The notes: a model not told the origin generated them from the letters alone. A stretch of DNA of 29,158 nt from JAEZFI01 sp044508215 (GCA_044508215.1 JBIQID010000024.1:1-29158); one strand, 5' to 3'. Shown: positions 14,456 through 25,645, counted from the stretch's first letter. Translations and numbers: made by a program.

Positions 14456-16523
14456 TCATCGGCGAGCCGCTTCCAGGAGGAGCCGCCGTTCGGCCGCTCC
14501 GACGGCACGGCGTGCTGCACCCACCGAGTCGGGATCGACGGAGACGGAGTCGATCCCGAGCCGCACGAGGTGCTCGGCGAACTCCGGTCGGTTCGAAGGC
14601 GCCTGCCCGCAGAGCGATGAGGTCAGGCCCAGCTCCCTGCAGCCTCGGATGATCCGGCTGATCGCATCGAGGACCGCAGCATCTGACTCGTCGAACAGCT
14701 CGGCGCAGGTCTCCGAATCGCGGTCCACGCCGAGCACGAGCTGCGTGAGGTCGTTCGAGCCGATCGACACGCCGTCGATGCCCATGGCGGCGTACTCGGG
14801 CAGTCGGTGGACCACCGAGGGGACCTCGGCCATGATCCAGCGGAGCAGGCCGCGCTGCCGGCCGAGAGGGCTCTGGTCGATGGCCTCCAGGCAGGCCTCG
14901 AGCTCCCACGCCGTGCGAACGAACGGGATCATCACGGCGAGGTTCNNNNNNNNNNNNNNNNNNNNNNNNNNNNNNNNNNNNNNNNNNNNNNNNNNNNNNN
15001 NNNNNNNNNNNNNNNNNNNNNNNNNNNNNNNNNNNNNNNNNNNNNGCGAGGTTCACGTAGATGCGCGTGCCCAGCGGCTCGGCGGCTGCCGCCACGGGTG
15101 CGTCCCTGGCGGTGATCGTCGGCGCTGGACCGCGCTCCACCTCCCCCTCGATCACAACGCCCTCCTTGCCGTCGACGGTGACGAGGTCGCCGTCGTGCAA
15201 CGTCGAGGAGGCCGTCCGGGTGCCGACCACGCACGGGACACCGAGCTCACGGGAGACGATCGCAGCGTGGCACGTCATCCCGCCGGTGTCCGTGACGACC
15301 GCTCCAGCCCGACGGATCGCCGGGACCCAGTCCGGGTTGGTGGTCGGCGCCACCAGCACCTCACCGTCCTCGAGCAGTGCCCCGTCCCGTGGGGACCGCA
15401 GGACGCGGACCCGGCCGGATGTCGCGCCGGAGGACGCTCCGAGTCCCCGGAGGAGCACGGGCCCCTCCGGGGACGTCGCCGGCTCCGCAGTCCCGCCGAT
15501 GCGGTCTCCGACGAGGGTGGTCACCGGACGGGCTTGGAGGAGGTGGAGCTGCCCCGCTTCGTCGAACGCCCACTCGATGTCCTGAGGAGTGCCGTAGTGC
15601 TCTTCGACCTCGATGCCGAGCACCGCGACGCGGACGACCTCATCATCCGTGAGGACCCTGCTCTCGGCGCGAGCGTCGTCGATGGGGACCGTCGCGACCG
15701 TCCCGTCGCTGCGCCCGTCGAGCCGTCGGTCCTTGCGGCCCACGTGGGTCGCCAAGATCTTCGGGCCGACCTTCGACACGACGTGCGTGTCGGGCTCCAC
15801 CAGGCCGCTCACCACGGCCTCGCCCAACCCGAACGCGGCCTCGATCACCATCCGGTCCGTGGCCCCGGTCGAGGGGTCGCAGGTGAACATCACGCCGGCG
15901 CGCTCGGCCGCCACCATCTCCTGGACCACCACCGCGATGACCGGCTCATCCCGCATCCCCCGGCTCGCCCGGTATGCCACGGCGCGCTCGCCGTACAGCG
16001 ACTGCCAGCACCGCACGACCGCTTCGACCACGGCCTCGGCGCCGACCACGTTGGCGACGGTGAGGTGCATCCCGGCGAACGAGGCGCCGGCGGTGTCCTC
16101 TGCGGTCGCCGACGACCGGACGGCAACCGGGACGTCGCTCCCGAGGCGCCCGTAGGCCTCCACGACGTGTTCGGACACCGACCCGGCCATGCCGGCGGTC
16201 CCCACGAGCTCGCGGAGGTCCGCCGCGGTGGCGGCCAACCGGTCGGGGTCATCGACGGCCGCAACGGCGTCGGCGAACCGGTCGACGAGGAGCCCCCTGC
16301 TGCCGGCGGCCTGCATCGACTGGAGGTAGCCGGCAGCCGTCACGACGAACCCGCGGGGGACCGCGAGACCTGCCGCGGCCATCTCGCCGAGGTTGGCGCC
16401 CTTGCCGCCGACGCGCGCAACGTCGTCGACGCCCACCTCTTCGAACCAGGCGACGTCGGCGTGCACGGCGCTCGTCGCGGCTGGTTCGGTGGAATCGACC
16501 GCCCGCTCTTCCACGGTGTTCAC
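14456..16523 (-). CDS. ppsA: Phosphoenolpyruvate synthase (PpsA type), interrupted by an assembly gap
   Basis: PEP synthase converts pyruvate, ATP and water to PEP, AMP and phosphate. The N-terminal ATP-grasp domain has VGGKGANLGEM, VAVRSSATAEDTAGASFAGMH and the late DIEWAFDEAGQLHLLQARPVTT. The swivelling domain has TDTGGMTCHAAIVSRELGVPCVVGT with the phosphohistidine. After IYVNL the sequence is lost in 100 N and resumes in another frame with NLAVMIPFVRT, IGSNDLTQLVLGVDRD and the catalytic-Cys motif SSLCGQAPS. The frame change shows the gap is not truly 100 bases; family length suggests about 140 residues are missing. GTG 16523 overlaps the alcohol dehydrogenase stop as GTGA. Pyruvate phosphate dikinase is less likely given the length and domain order. 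Confidence 0.92.
14946..15045. other. Assembly gap (100 N) inside ppsA
   Basis: Exactly 100 N. The reading frame of ppsA differs on the two sides, so the true length cannot be 100 if the gene is intact. Comparison with the family suggests around 400 missing bases. Confidence 0.95.
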
Positions 16524-17569
16524 GACGCGAGCTGCGGCACGATCACAGCGCGGCCCTCCAACCGGCCGGCCCGCATCGCGTCGTAGGCCTCGAGCGCCCG
16601 GTCGAGCGGATAACGGGATACCTTCGGGCGGATCCGCCCCGAGCGGGCGAGCGCCATCACCTCCCACAGCTCGGGCAGGCTGCCCCAGTAGGTGGTGGCC
16701 ACCGAGACCTCGTAGGCGATGGAGAAGAAGCTGAGGGGCAGCGTGCCGCCTCCGATGCCGACGATCGTGAGGTCGCCGAGCGGGCGGGTCACCGCCGCCC
16801 CGAGCGCCAGGGTGGCGTCCACCCCCACGAGGTCCAGCGTGACGTCTGCGCCGAGCCCCTCGGTGAGGTCTTGGACCTGCTCAGCGGCGGTGTCACCGGA
16901 GAGCACCGTGTGGTGGGCGCCCTCGGCTCGTGCCAGCTCGAGCGCCTCTGCGCGCTGGTCGACCACGACGACTTGCGCCGGCGTCATCGCGAGCAGGATC
17001 TGCACCGCCATGTGACCCAGGCCGCCAGCGCCGATCACCACCGCCGTCGAACCAGGTCCGAGCTTGTGCAGCGATCTCTTGACCGCGTGGTACGGGGTGA
17101 GGCCCGCGTCGGTGAGCGGTGCCGCCTCCACCGGGTCGAGGTCCCCGAGGGGGACGAGCCACCGGTGGTTGCGCACCAGGAGGTAGGGCGCCATTCCGCC
17201 GTCGTAGCCGAGACCCGGTCCCGCGGCGCCCAGTTGGAGCTGGTGCACGCAGTAGTTCTCGAAGCCCTCGCGGCACCTCACGCAGCGCCCGCACCCCCAC
17301 GGCCCGTAGACCGCCACCGGCTCGCCGACCTCCAGGCCCGGCACGCCGTCGCCCAGCGCCTCGACCCACCCGGTCGTCTCGTGACCGAGGGTGAACGGTG
17401 GTCCCCACGGCACGATGCCGTCTGTGAACTCGTCCATGAGGTGCAGGTCCGAGTGGCACGCACCGGACGCAGCCACCTTCAGGAGGACCTCGCCGGGCCC
17501 GGGATCCGGCTGGTCGACGTCCTGCAGTTCCGGTGGACGCTGCCATCCCGTCAGTCGAAGCGCCTTCAT
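16520..17569 (-). CDS. Zinc-dependent alcohol dehydrogenase (medium-chain, NAD(P)-dependent)
   Basis: The 349-aa product belongs to the medium-chain dehydrogenase/reductase family. The GroES-like domain carries catalytic-zinc ligands Cys38 (GACHSDLH) and His63-Glu64 (TLGHET) and the four structural-zinc cysteines 93, 96, 99 and 107 (CGRCVRCREGFENYC). The Rossmann domain has VVIGAGGLGHMAVQIL, and the following VVVDQRAEAL places an acidic residue where NAD is usually preferred. It resembles actinobacterial secondary-alcohol dehydrogenases. ATG 17569 is preceded by GTGAGGCGG as a ribosome-binding site. The stop overlaps the ppsA GTG by 4 nt, so the two are coupled. The physiological substrate is unknown. 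Confidence 0.9.
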   Translation of the reverse strand: MKALRLTGWQRPPELQDVDQPDPGPGEVLLKVAASGACHSDLHLMDEFTDGIVPWGPPFTLGHETTGWVEALGDGVPGLEVGEPVAVYGPWGCGRCVRCREGFENYCVHQLQLGAAGPGLGYDGGMAPYLLVRNHRWLVPLGDLDPVEAAPLTDAGLTPYHAVKRSLHKLGPGSTAVVIGAGGLGHMAVQILLAMTPAQVVVVDQRAEALELARAEGAHHTVLSGDTAAEQVQDLTEGLGADVTLDLVGVDATLALGAAVTRPLGDLTIVGIGGGTLPLSFFSIAYEVSVATTYWGSLPELWEVMALARSGRIRPKVSRYPLDRALEAYDAMRAGRLEGRAVIVPQLAS

Positions 17570-17758
17570 CCGCCTCACCCCCTCGTCGAGCGACTGTTCT
17601 GATCGTCGCGGCGAAGCGGCCGATTGACCAGGGACGTACGTCCAGAACGGGGGGCAGGCTCCGATGCAGCCACGGTTGGGGTCCCGGGCCGTCCAACCGA
17701 ATAACGTCGTCGCCCGCGCCGACCAGCGACGGCCGGCAGCAGCGGAGGGAACGCACAA
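17570..17758. promoter_or_regulatory. Divergent promoter region with a perfect 12-bp palindrome
   Basis: This region separates the alcohol dehydrogenase (-) and the RND exporter (+). GGACGTACGTCC at 17632-17643 is a perfect palindrome of the kind bound by TetR-family repressors. TAACGT at 17702-17707 could be a -10 for the exporter, and GGAGG at 17744-17748 is its ribosome-binding site. No coding sequence is supported here. Confidence 0.45.
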
Positions 17759-20031
17759 ATGATGCAGCGGTTCTGGTCGAGCCTGGCTGTCCAGCTCGGC
17801 AAGCGCGCAGGTCTCGTCTCGGTCGTCGGCCTGCTGATCACGGTGGGCCTCGGTCTCGGCATCACCCAGCTCGAGTTCGCGACGGGTCAGGACAGCTACC
17901 TGAACGCGGACGAGCAGATCGCCAAGGACAACGTCGTCTACCAGGACCTCTTCGGCGGCCAGGCGATGATCGTGGTCGTCACGATGGACGAGGGCCACAC
18001 GGTCGGCGACCTCTACACGCCCGAGACCATCGCCCAGTTCGAGAGCCTCCACGACGAGCTCATGTCGTCCGGCCAGTTCGAGGGCGTGATCACCCCGGTC
18101 ACGGCGCTCGAGTTCTCGGACTCGCTCGTGCAGAAGACCCCCGANNNNNNNNNNNNNNNNNNNNNNNNNNNNNNNNNNNNNNNNNNNNNNNNNNNNNNNN
18201 NNNNNNNNNNNNNNNNNNNNNNNNNNNNNNNNNNNNNNNNNNNNGAGATCCGCAAGGCGCTCCGGAGCTTCATCTTGGATCCGACCCACGTGCAGGTCAT
18301 CGCCCGGGTGAACGGCAACGAGTCGATCGAGCGTGAGGGCGAGGCGGCGGTCCGCGTCGTGGAGGCGGCCGACAAGCTCGACATCCCGAACGCCACGATC
18401 ACCGTCACCGGCGCTCCGCTGCTCCTCAAGGACATCAACGACTACCTCCGCGGCGGGATGCTCACGCTCACCGGGATCGCCGTGGCGATCATGGTCGTCA
18501 TCCTCCTGGTGCTCTTCGACGTGCGGTGGCGGCTGCTGCCGCTCATCACGGTGCTCATCGGTTGCGTCTGGGCGTTCGGCCTCGCGGGCTTCGTCGGCAT
18601 CCCCCTCACGATCGTCACGATCGCCGGCCTCCCCGTACTCCTCGGAGTGGGGATCGACTATGCGATCCAGCTCCACGCCAGGGTGGAGGAGGAGGTGGTC
18701 ATCGACCGCAGCCCCCACCCGATCCAGGAGACCTCGCGGAACCTGGGCCCTGCGCTGCTCGTCGTGACGTTCGATGCGATCTTCGCCTTCCTGGCGCTGC
18801 AGTTCGCGAAGGTGCCGATGATCCGCGACTTCGGTCTGCTCCTGGCCATCGGCATCGCCGTGATCTGCATGTGCTCGATCTTCCTGCCCCTCGCCGTCCT
18901 GGGCATCCGCGAGTACCGCAGCCCGACCAAGGGACACGACTTCCGGGAGGGGATCCTCGGGCGCCTGGTGGTGAAGCTCGGCGACCTGCCCACCGCGCTG
19001 GCGATCCCGTTCATCATCGCCTCGATCGCGATCTTCATCGGCGGCGTCCTGGTGGAGGACGACCTGACGCTCCAGACCGACGTGGTCGAGTGGCTCGACC
19101 AGGACTCGGAGCACATCCGCGACTTCCGGTTCGTGGAGCGGGAGACCCGCTCGGCCAACGAGCTCGGCGTGTTCGTCCGGGCCACCGAGGGTGACGTCTT
19201 CCAGGACGAATTCGTCGAGTACATCCACCACTTCACCCAGGACCTCCTGGAGGACGAGGACAACAACCTCGTCACCGGGTCCAGCATCGAGACCACGATC
19301 GGCGACCTCCTCGCCATCCCCGGTGCCAGCGACATCGCGCCGACGGGTGCGGACGTGAAGGCGGCCTACGACGTGGCCCCCGAGGACATCAAGGTGTCCA
19401 CCGTCAAGGACGACGGCAAGGCGTTCAACATCGCGTTCCGGGTGGGCCCCGGTTCGCTCGAGCGGCAAGCGGTGCTCGTGGAGCACATCCAGGAGGACAT
19501 CTCGGTGCCGGCGGGCATCTCCCTCACGCCGTCCGGCCTCGCCGTGGTGGGCGTGGGCTTGCTCCGCAACCTCGAGGCGAACCGCGTCGAGCTGACGTAC
19601 CTGGCGATCGGCTTCGTGTTCATCTTCCTCTCGTTCCGGCTCCGGAGCGTGGTGCGGTCGCTCCTGTCGCTCGTCCCGGTGCTGATCGCCGTGGGGCTCG
19701 CATCGCTCGTGGCCTTCGCGTTCGACCTGACCCTCAGCCCGATGACCGCAGTGGGTGGTCCGCTCGTGATCGCGGTGTGCACCGAGTTCACGTCGCTGAT
19801 CCTCTTGAGGTTCGTGGAGGAACGCCAGCGAGGCCTCGAACCGCGCCAGGCGGCGGAGGTCGCGGCGTCGAGGACCGGCCGGGCCTTCATCGTGTCGGCG
19901 CTCACGGCGATCGCGGGTGTGGCGGTCCTGTCGTTCTCCTCGCTGCCGCTGCTGCGGGACTTCGGCCGGATCGTGGCGATGAACGTGCTGGTGGCGCTCG
20001 TCTCGGCGCTGGTGGTGCTGCCCCCGATGCT
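17759..20031 (+). CDS. RND/MMPL superfamily exporter (HAE3-like), C-terminus lost in a gap
   Basis: This is a large polytopic transporter with the twofold RND architecture. A first membrane helix (about residues 18-38) is followed by a large extracytoplasmic domain. Next comes a block of helices from about 235 that includes GVGIDYAIQLHARVEEE and a cytosolic basic stretch. A second extracytoplasmic domain follows, then a second helix block from about 610 to the gap, with GGPLVIAVCTEFTSLILLRFVEERQRG. About 757 codons are visible, of which 34 are N. A 100-N gap cuts the first extracytoplasmic domain and another removes the C-terminus. MMPL/HAE3 proteins export lipids or hydrophobic compounds by proton motive force. 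GGAGG precedes ATG 17759; ATG 17762 is also possible. The substrate is unknown. Confidence 0.88.
18145..18244. other. Assembly gap (100 N) in the RND exporter
   Basis: Exactly 100 N within the first extracytoplasmic domain. Both flanks read in the same frame, but the true length is unknown. Confidence 0.95.
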
Positions 20032-20131
20032 NNNNNNNNNNNNNNNNNNNNNNNNNNNNNNNNNNNNNNNNNNNNNNNNNNNNNNNNNNNNNNNNNNNNN
20101 NNNNNNNNNNNNNNNNNNNNNNNNNNNNNNN
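20032..20131. other. Assembly gap (100 N) between the RND exporter and the HAD hydrolase
   Basis: Exactly 100 N. It hides the 3' ends of two convergent genes. Another small gene could also be hidden here if the gap is longer than 100 bases. Confidence 0.95.
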
Positions 20132-20781
20132 AGGTCGGGAAGCGAGTCGACCACGTGGGTGTGGGGAGCCTGCTCCAGCTCGGCTCGTGAGTGCGCCCCG
20201 GTGAGGACGCCGGCGACCACGGATGCCCCGGCCCGCCAACCCGCTTCCAGGTCGCTGCGCGTGTCGCCGACGGTCGCCAGCTCCCGCACGTCGTCGATCC
20301 GGAGGCGGATGACCGCAGCGAGCGCCAGGTCGGGGTGCGGTCGGCCCCGGAGCTCGTCGGAGGGTGACAACGAGAGGTCCACGAGGTCCCTCCAGCCCAG
20401 GCGGTCGACCAGCGCCTCGCGGGTCACGTCGGAGAAGCCGGTGGTCAGGGCCACCTTCACGCCCGCCTCCCGGAGCCGCCGGAACGCGTCCTCGACGCCG
20501 GGCAGTGGGGCGACCGCGCCCGCGTCGATGCGACGGGCGACCGCCTCCTCGAACGCAGCCGTGGCGGCGCGGGCCCGGGCCTCGTCGCCCAGGATCTGGC
20601 GGAACACCTCGATCTTCGACATGCCCATCGTCGAGCGGACGATGCCCAGCGCCTCGTCGTAGGCGGCGGTGCCGGGTTCGATGCCCTCACCGCCGACGGC
20701 GTCCGTGAAGGCCGCTTCCACCAGCCCGTCGTCGCGCACCGACGTGCCGGCCATGTCGCTCACCAGGAGCCGTGTCGTCAT
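20132..20781 (-). CDS. Phosphonatase-like HAD hydrolase (TIGR03351/PhnX type), 3' end lost in a gap
   Basis: Phosphonatases hydrolyse phosphonoacetaldehyde to acetaldehyde and phosphate through a Schiff-base lysine. The 216 visible residues match this group. Motif I is SDMAGTSVRDDG, with nucleophile Asp9 and Ala11 in place of the usual second Asp, as in PhnX. Cap-domain MGMSK places Lys56 where Bacillus cereus PhnX has Lys53 in MGLLK. Then come TTGFSDVTREAL, the RPHPDLALAAV segment and VGDTRSDLEAG. Only a few residues appear to be missing, since related proteins are about 220 aa. ATG 20781 overlaps the FAD-oxidoreductase stop as ATGA. Substrate identity is inferred from the motif match and the neighbour. 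Confidence 0.85.
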
Positions 20782-21929
20782 CTCATCCCCTCCGAGGTGT
20801 CGAGCGTCGAGAACGTGTGCTCGGCGATGGCGGGCGCCAGGGTCATCCCGCGCCCACCCGGACCGGTCACCACGGCGAGGCCGGGGGCCAGCCGCTCTGC
20901 ATGCCAGATCCGATCCGGGTCGGTCGACTGGCTGTACACGCCGGCCCACCGCCGGAGCACCGGAGGCGGCGCCGTGCCGAGGATCCTCCCGAGCTGCTCG
21001 AGCAGGTGCCGCTCCGGGGCGTCCACCACGCCGACCTCGAACGGCTCCTCGTACTCGTGGGTGTCGCCGAGGGTCAGCTCACCGTTCGCGCGCTGCGAGC
21101 ACAGCAGCTGCATGGCCCATCGGTCGACCACCTCGGCGGGCGGTTGCATCCGCTCCCGCGCCGGCACGGCGAACCCGGGGTAGTAGCGGAGCGAGTCCGC
21201 GTCGGCGAGCATCGTCGTGAGCGGGACCGCCGGGGGCGCGGTCTGCAGCATCTGGAGGCGCACTCGCCGGAGTGGACGACCCGCCACCACCTCGGCGACG
21301 GGTCCGTCGACGTTGGCGCCGGGGCAGACCACCACGAGGTCGCCCGAGTGGGACTCGCCGGTCGCGTCCTCGACGCTCCGGTCGGAGATCGAGGTGACGG
21401 GGCGTCCCGGCTCGTAGCGGAAGCGGTCGGCGTAGGTCGCGGCGAGCCAGGCGCGGATGGCCGGCAGGCACGCACGCGGCTCCACCTTGGCGTCGAGCTC
21501 GCAGTGGAGGGCGGCGAGCGGGGAGCCGCCGATCGCCGGGTTGATGCGTCGTGCCTCGTCCCGGTCCACGATCCGCAGGCCCCGGTCGGTGGCGTCTGGC
21601 CGTGCGCACACCTCTTCCAGCACCGCCAGCTCCTCGGGCTCCCACACCACCAGCAGCGAGCCCTGTCCCACGAAGCCGACCCCGGGCACGTCGGCGCCGA
21701 GCGCCTCCCACAGCTCGCGAGCGCGGAGGGCGAAGCGGAGCTCGTCCCCGGGTGCGCGACCCGAGATCCACACCATCCCGAAGTTGCGGACCGTCGCCGA
21801 GCGCGGCTCGGCGTCACGTTCGAGGAGGGTCACGTTCCAACCACGTCGCAGCGCCTCGACGGCGTGCATCGTCCCGAGCACTCCGCCGCCCACCACGACG
21901 CACCGTGGTCCGTCCCCGGCGGCCGTCAC
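20778..21929 (-). CDS. FAD-dependent oxidoreductase, TIGR03364 type (phosphonate-linked)
   Basis: The 383-aa product is a DAO-fold amine oxidase. An N-terminal dinucleotide-binding motif (VVVGGGVLGTMHAVEALRRG, then VTLLERD) is followed by the signature SATVRNFGMVWISG seen in TIGR03364 proteins. The C-terminal GPGGRGMTLAPAIAEH contacts FAD. Family members co-occur with phosphonatase-like hydrolases and are thought to oxidise aminoethylphosphonate or N-alkyl relatives to phosphonoacetaldehyde, giving the downstream enzyme its substrate. GTG 21929 overlaps the SCO6745-like stop as GTGA and the 3' end overlaps the hydrolase start. No phnW-type transaminase is visible, so this oxidase would be the entry step here. 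Confidence 0.85.
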   Translation of the reverse strand: MTAAGDGPRCVVVGGGVLGTMHAVEALRRGWNVTLLERDAEPRSATVRNFGMVWISGRAPGDELRFALRARELWEALGADVPGVGFVGQGSLLVVWEPEELAVLEEVCARPDATDRGLRIVDRDEARRINPAIGGSPLAALHCELDAKVEPRACLPAIRAWLAATYADRFRYEPGRPVTSISDRSVEDATGESHSGDLVVVCPGANVDGPVAEVVAGRPLRRVRLQMLQTAPPAVPLTTMLADADSLRYYPGFAVPARERMQPPAEVVDRWAMQLLCSQRANGELTLGDTHEYEEPFEVGVVDAPERHLLEQLGRILGTAPPPVLRRWAGVYSQSTDPDRIWHAERLAPGLAVVTGPGGRGMTLAPAIAEHTFSTLDTSEGMR

Positions 21930-22780
21930 CGGGAGGTGAGGCCGATGGGGTTCGGGAACGGCAGGATGCCGGCCTCGATCACCGCGTCGGCGATGGGTCG
22001 CAGGAGCGTGGGGACGAGGTCGAAGCCGGCTTCGGTCAGCCCGTCGGTCCAGGGCTGCAGCGCGACGGCGTCGGTCTGCGCCTCGATCCGGGCGCGAAGG
22101 TCCCGCCCTTCGGCGGTGAGCTGGCCGTCGTCAGCGAGGAGCTCGCGCTCGCGCAGGCCGGCGCGGGCCGCCTCGATCTCCTCGGGGGTCCAGCCGCGCG
22201 CCCCCTGCAGCACCTCGTCGGACATGCCGGCGAGGAGGTGCGGCTCGAGCCCGGACAGGCCCGCCGTGACCAGCGCCGCCACGTGCCCGTCGCCACGGTG
22301 CTCGCGGAGGGCGGTGCAGCACTGCCAGAGCGCCTCGACCGGGTCCTCCGGCGGCTCGAGCGCCTGGTTCGCGGCGAACAGCGGCCGTCCGGCGAGGTGG
22401 CCGGCCCGAACCGCGGAGGAGAGGAGCGGTGCGATGCGCGGCGCGTCGGCGTCGATCCGGGGGTGGACCTCGCGCAGCACGGCTGCCGCCGCCCGGGCCC
22501 GCTCGCGGAGCACGCCCTCCGGCGTGGTCCGGTCCCAGGCGTCGGGGAGCGCCCGGTGGACCAGCTTCGGGGCGAAGTTGGCGAAGGTGGCCTCCACGAC
22601 CGCAGGCGCGGCCGCTCCCAGTGGTGCGGAGCGGGCTGCGAAGTAGCCCATCCAGAACCCCTTCAGGCCGAGGCCTGCCATCGCCTCGATGCAGCGAGGG
22701 GCGAAGTAGGTGACGGCGTGGATCGGCTCGATCAGCTGCCAGAGCCGGCGGGCCGGTGGCAGGGCGGGGGGCTCGCTCAT
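21926..22780 (-). CDS. SCO6745/SalK-like protein
   Basis: The 284-aa product matches the actinobacterial SCO6745 (SalK-like) family. The conserved opening is ARRLWQLIEPIHAVTYFAP, then GLKGFWMGYFAARSAPLG and VVEATFANFAP. The middle holds HLAGRPLFAANQAL, then ALREHRGDGHVAAL, and a later helical region has GWTPEEIEAARAGLRERELL with LTAEGRDLRARIEAQTD, which resembles a MarR-like winged helix. The family is poorly characterised; some members are annotated as regulators. ATG 22780 was chosen because upstream sequence is not family-like. The stop overlaps the FAD oxidoreductase start by 4 nt, so it may be a regulator or accessory of the phosphonate genes; that is inference. Confidence 0.8.
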   Translation of the reverse strand: MSEPPALPPARRLWQLIEPIHAVTYFAPRCIEAMAGLGLKGFWMGYFAARSAPLGAAAPAVVEATFANFAPKLVHRALPDAWDRTTPEGVLRERARAAAAVLREVHPRIDADAPRIAPLLSSAVRAGHLAGRPLFAANQALEPPEDPVEALWQCCTALREHRGDGHVAALVTAGLSGLEPHLLAGMSDEVLQGARGWTPEEIEAARAGLRERELLADDGQLTAEGRDLRARIEAQTDAVALQPWTDGLTEAGFDLVPTLLRPIADAVIEAGILPFPNPIGLTSR

Positions 22781-22790
22781 GCGGCCGACG

Positions 22791-24788
<1,998 letters not shown>

Positions 24789-24816
24789 GGGTCGAGTCTG
24801 CCCCGCGCCCCGCACG

Positions 24817-24822
24817 TATCCT
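24817..24822 (+). promoter_or_regulatory. -10 element of the SDR gene, leaderless
   Basis: TATCCT at 24817-24822 ends 7 nt before ATG 24830. No Shine-Dalgarno sequence is present. The divergent YyaL gene starts at 24788, so only 41 nt separate the two start codons. Confidence 0.45.
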
Positions 24823-24829
24823 CCCGCCC

Positions 24830-25567
24830 ATGGAACTGCGACTGGACGGCAAGGTGGCCCTCGTGACCGGGGCGAGCAAGGGCATCGGTCGTTCGATCGC
24901 GGCGGCGATGGCCGCGTCGGGCGCCAAGGTGATGATCTCGTCGCGGAAGGAGGACCTGCTGCGGGAGGCGGCCGCGGGGATGGACGGTGAGGTCGAGGTC
25001 TTCGCTGCGAACGCAGGGGATCTGGAGCAGGCGAAGTCCTGCATCGACGCCACCTACGAGCGGTTCGGTCGCCTCGACGTGCTGGTGAACAACGCCGCGA
25101 CCAACCCGTACATGGGCCCGACGGTGGACATCGACCTGCCCCGATGGGAGAAGACCCTCCAGGTCAACCTCACCGCCCCCCTCTTCTGGACGCAGTTCGC
25201 CTGGCACGCCGGGATGGGGGAGCACGGCGGCTCGGTCATCAACATGGCGTCGATCGGCGGCCTCTCCATCGAGCCCTCGATCGGCAACTACAACGTGACG
25301 AAGGCTGCGCTGATCCACCAGACGCGCACGCTCGCCAAGGAGCTGGCCCCGAAGGTGCGGGTCAACGCCATCGCTCCGGGCCTGGTGAAGACCGACATGG
25401 CCCGCGCGCTGTGGGAGTCGAACGAGGACGCAGTCGCGCAGCACGTCACGATGAAGCGCCTCGGTGAGCCGGAGGACATCGCCAACGCCGCGGTGTTCCT
25501 CGCGTCCGACGCGGCCAGCTGGATCTGCGGTCACACCCTCGTGGTCGACGGAGGGATGCTCCTCTAG
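24830..25567 (+). CDS. Short-chain dehydrogenase/reductase (SDR)
   Basis: The 245-aa product is a classical SDR of the FabG-like group. The cofactor motif TGASKGIG lies at residues 13-20. VNNAATNPY stands for the NNAG motif, NMASIGG supplies the catalytic serine, and NYNVTKAAL supplies the Tyr-xxx-Lys pair. RVNAIAPGLVKTDMA and the C-terminal GHTLVVDGGMLL are also typical. SSRKEDL after the second strand has Ser-Arg instead of an Asp, which usually favours NADP. ATG 24830 is probably the first base of a leaderless message. Family members reduce or oxidise diverse acyl, sterol or alcohol substrates; the substrate here is unknown and no partner gene is adjacent. Confidence 0.92.
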   Translation: MELRLDGKVALVTGASKGIGRSIAAAMAASGAKVMISSRKEDLLREAAAGMDGEVEVFAANAGDLEQAKSCIDATYERFGRLDVLVNNAATNPYMGPTVDIDLPRWEKTLQVNLTAPLFWTQFAWHAGMGEHGGSVINMASIGGLSIEPSIGNYNVTKAALIHQTRTLAKELAPKVRVNAIAPGLVKTDMARALWESNEDAVAQHVTMKRLGEPEDIANAAVFLASDAASWICGHTLVVDGGMLL

Positions 25568-25568
25568 G

Positions 25569-25588
25569 ACGCGCCGCGGACGCGTTTT
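25569..25588 (+). terminator. Short intrinsic terminator after the SDR gene
   Basis: ACGCG (25569-25573), a 7-nt loop and CGCGT (25581-25585) form a 5-bp stem followed directly by TTTT. It starts 2 nt after the SDR stop. The stem is short but GC-rich. Confidence 0.5.
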
Positions 25589-25645
25589 CTGCACTCAGCG
25601 TGGCGGCCCCGCCCAAGGGGTGTCCACGAAGGCCACGGGCGGTGG

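Noticed and set aside
14946..15045. Natural frameshift in ppsA
   Set aside because: The frame change coincides with a placeholder gap, so gap length is the simpler explanation.
16520..20239. Very long minus-strand open frame running from the alcohol dehydrogenase through the RND exporter
   Set aside because: Only 16520-17569 is a real gene. The rest is antisense to the exporter and is bridged by N runs.
20132..20781. Phosphoglycolate phosphatase or beta-phosphoglucomutase
   Set aside because: Motif I has Ala in place of the second Asp, and a lysine aligns with the phosphonatase Schiff-base residue.
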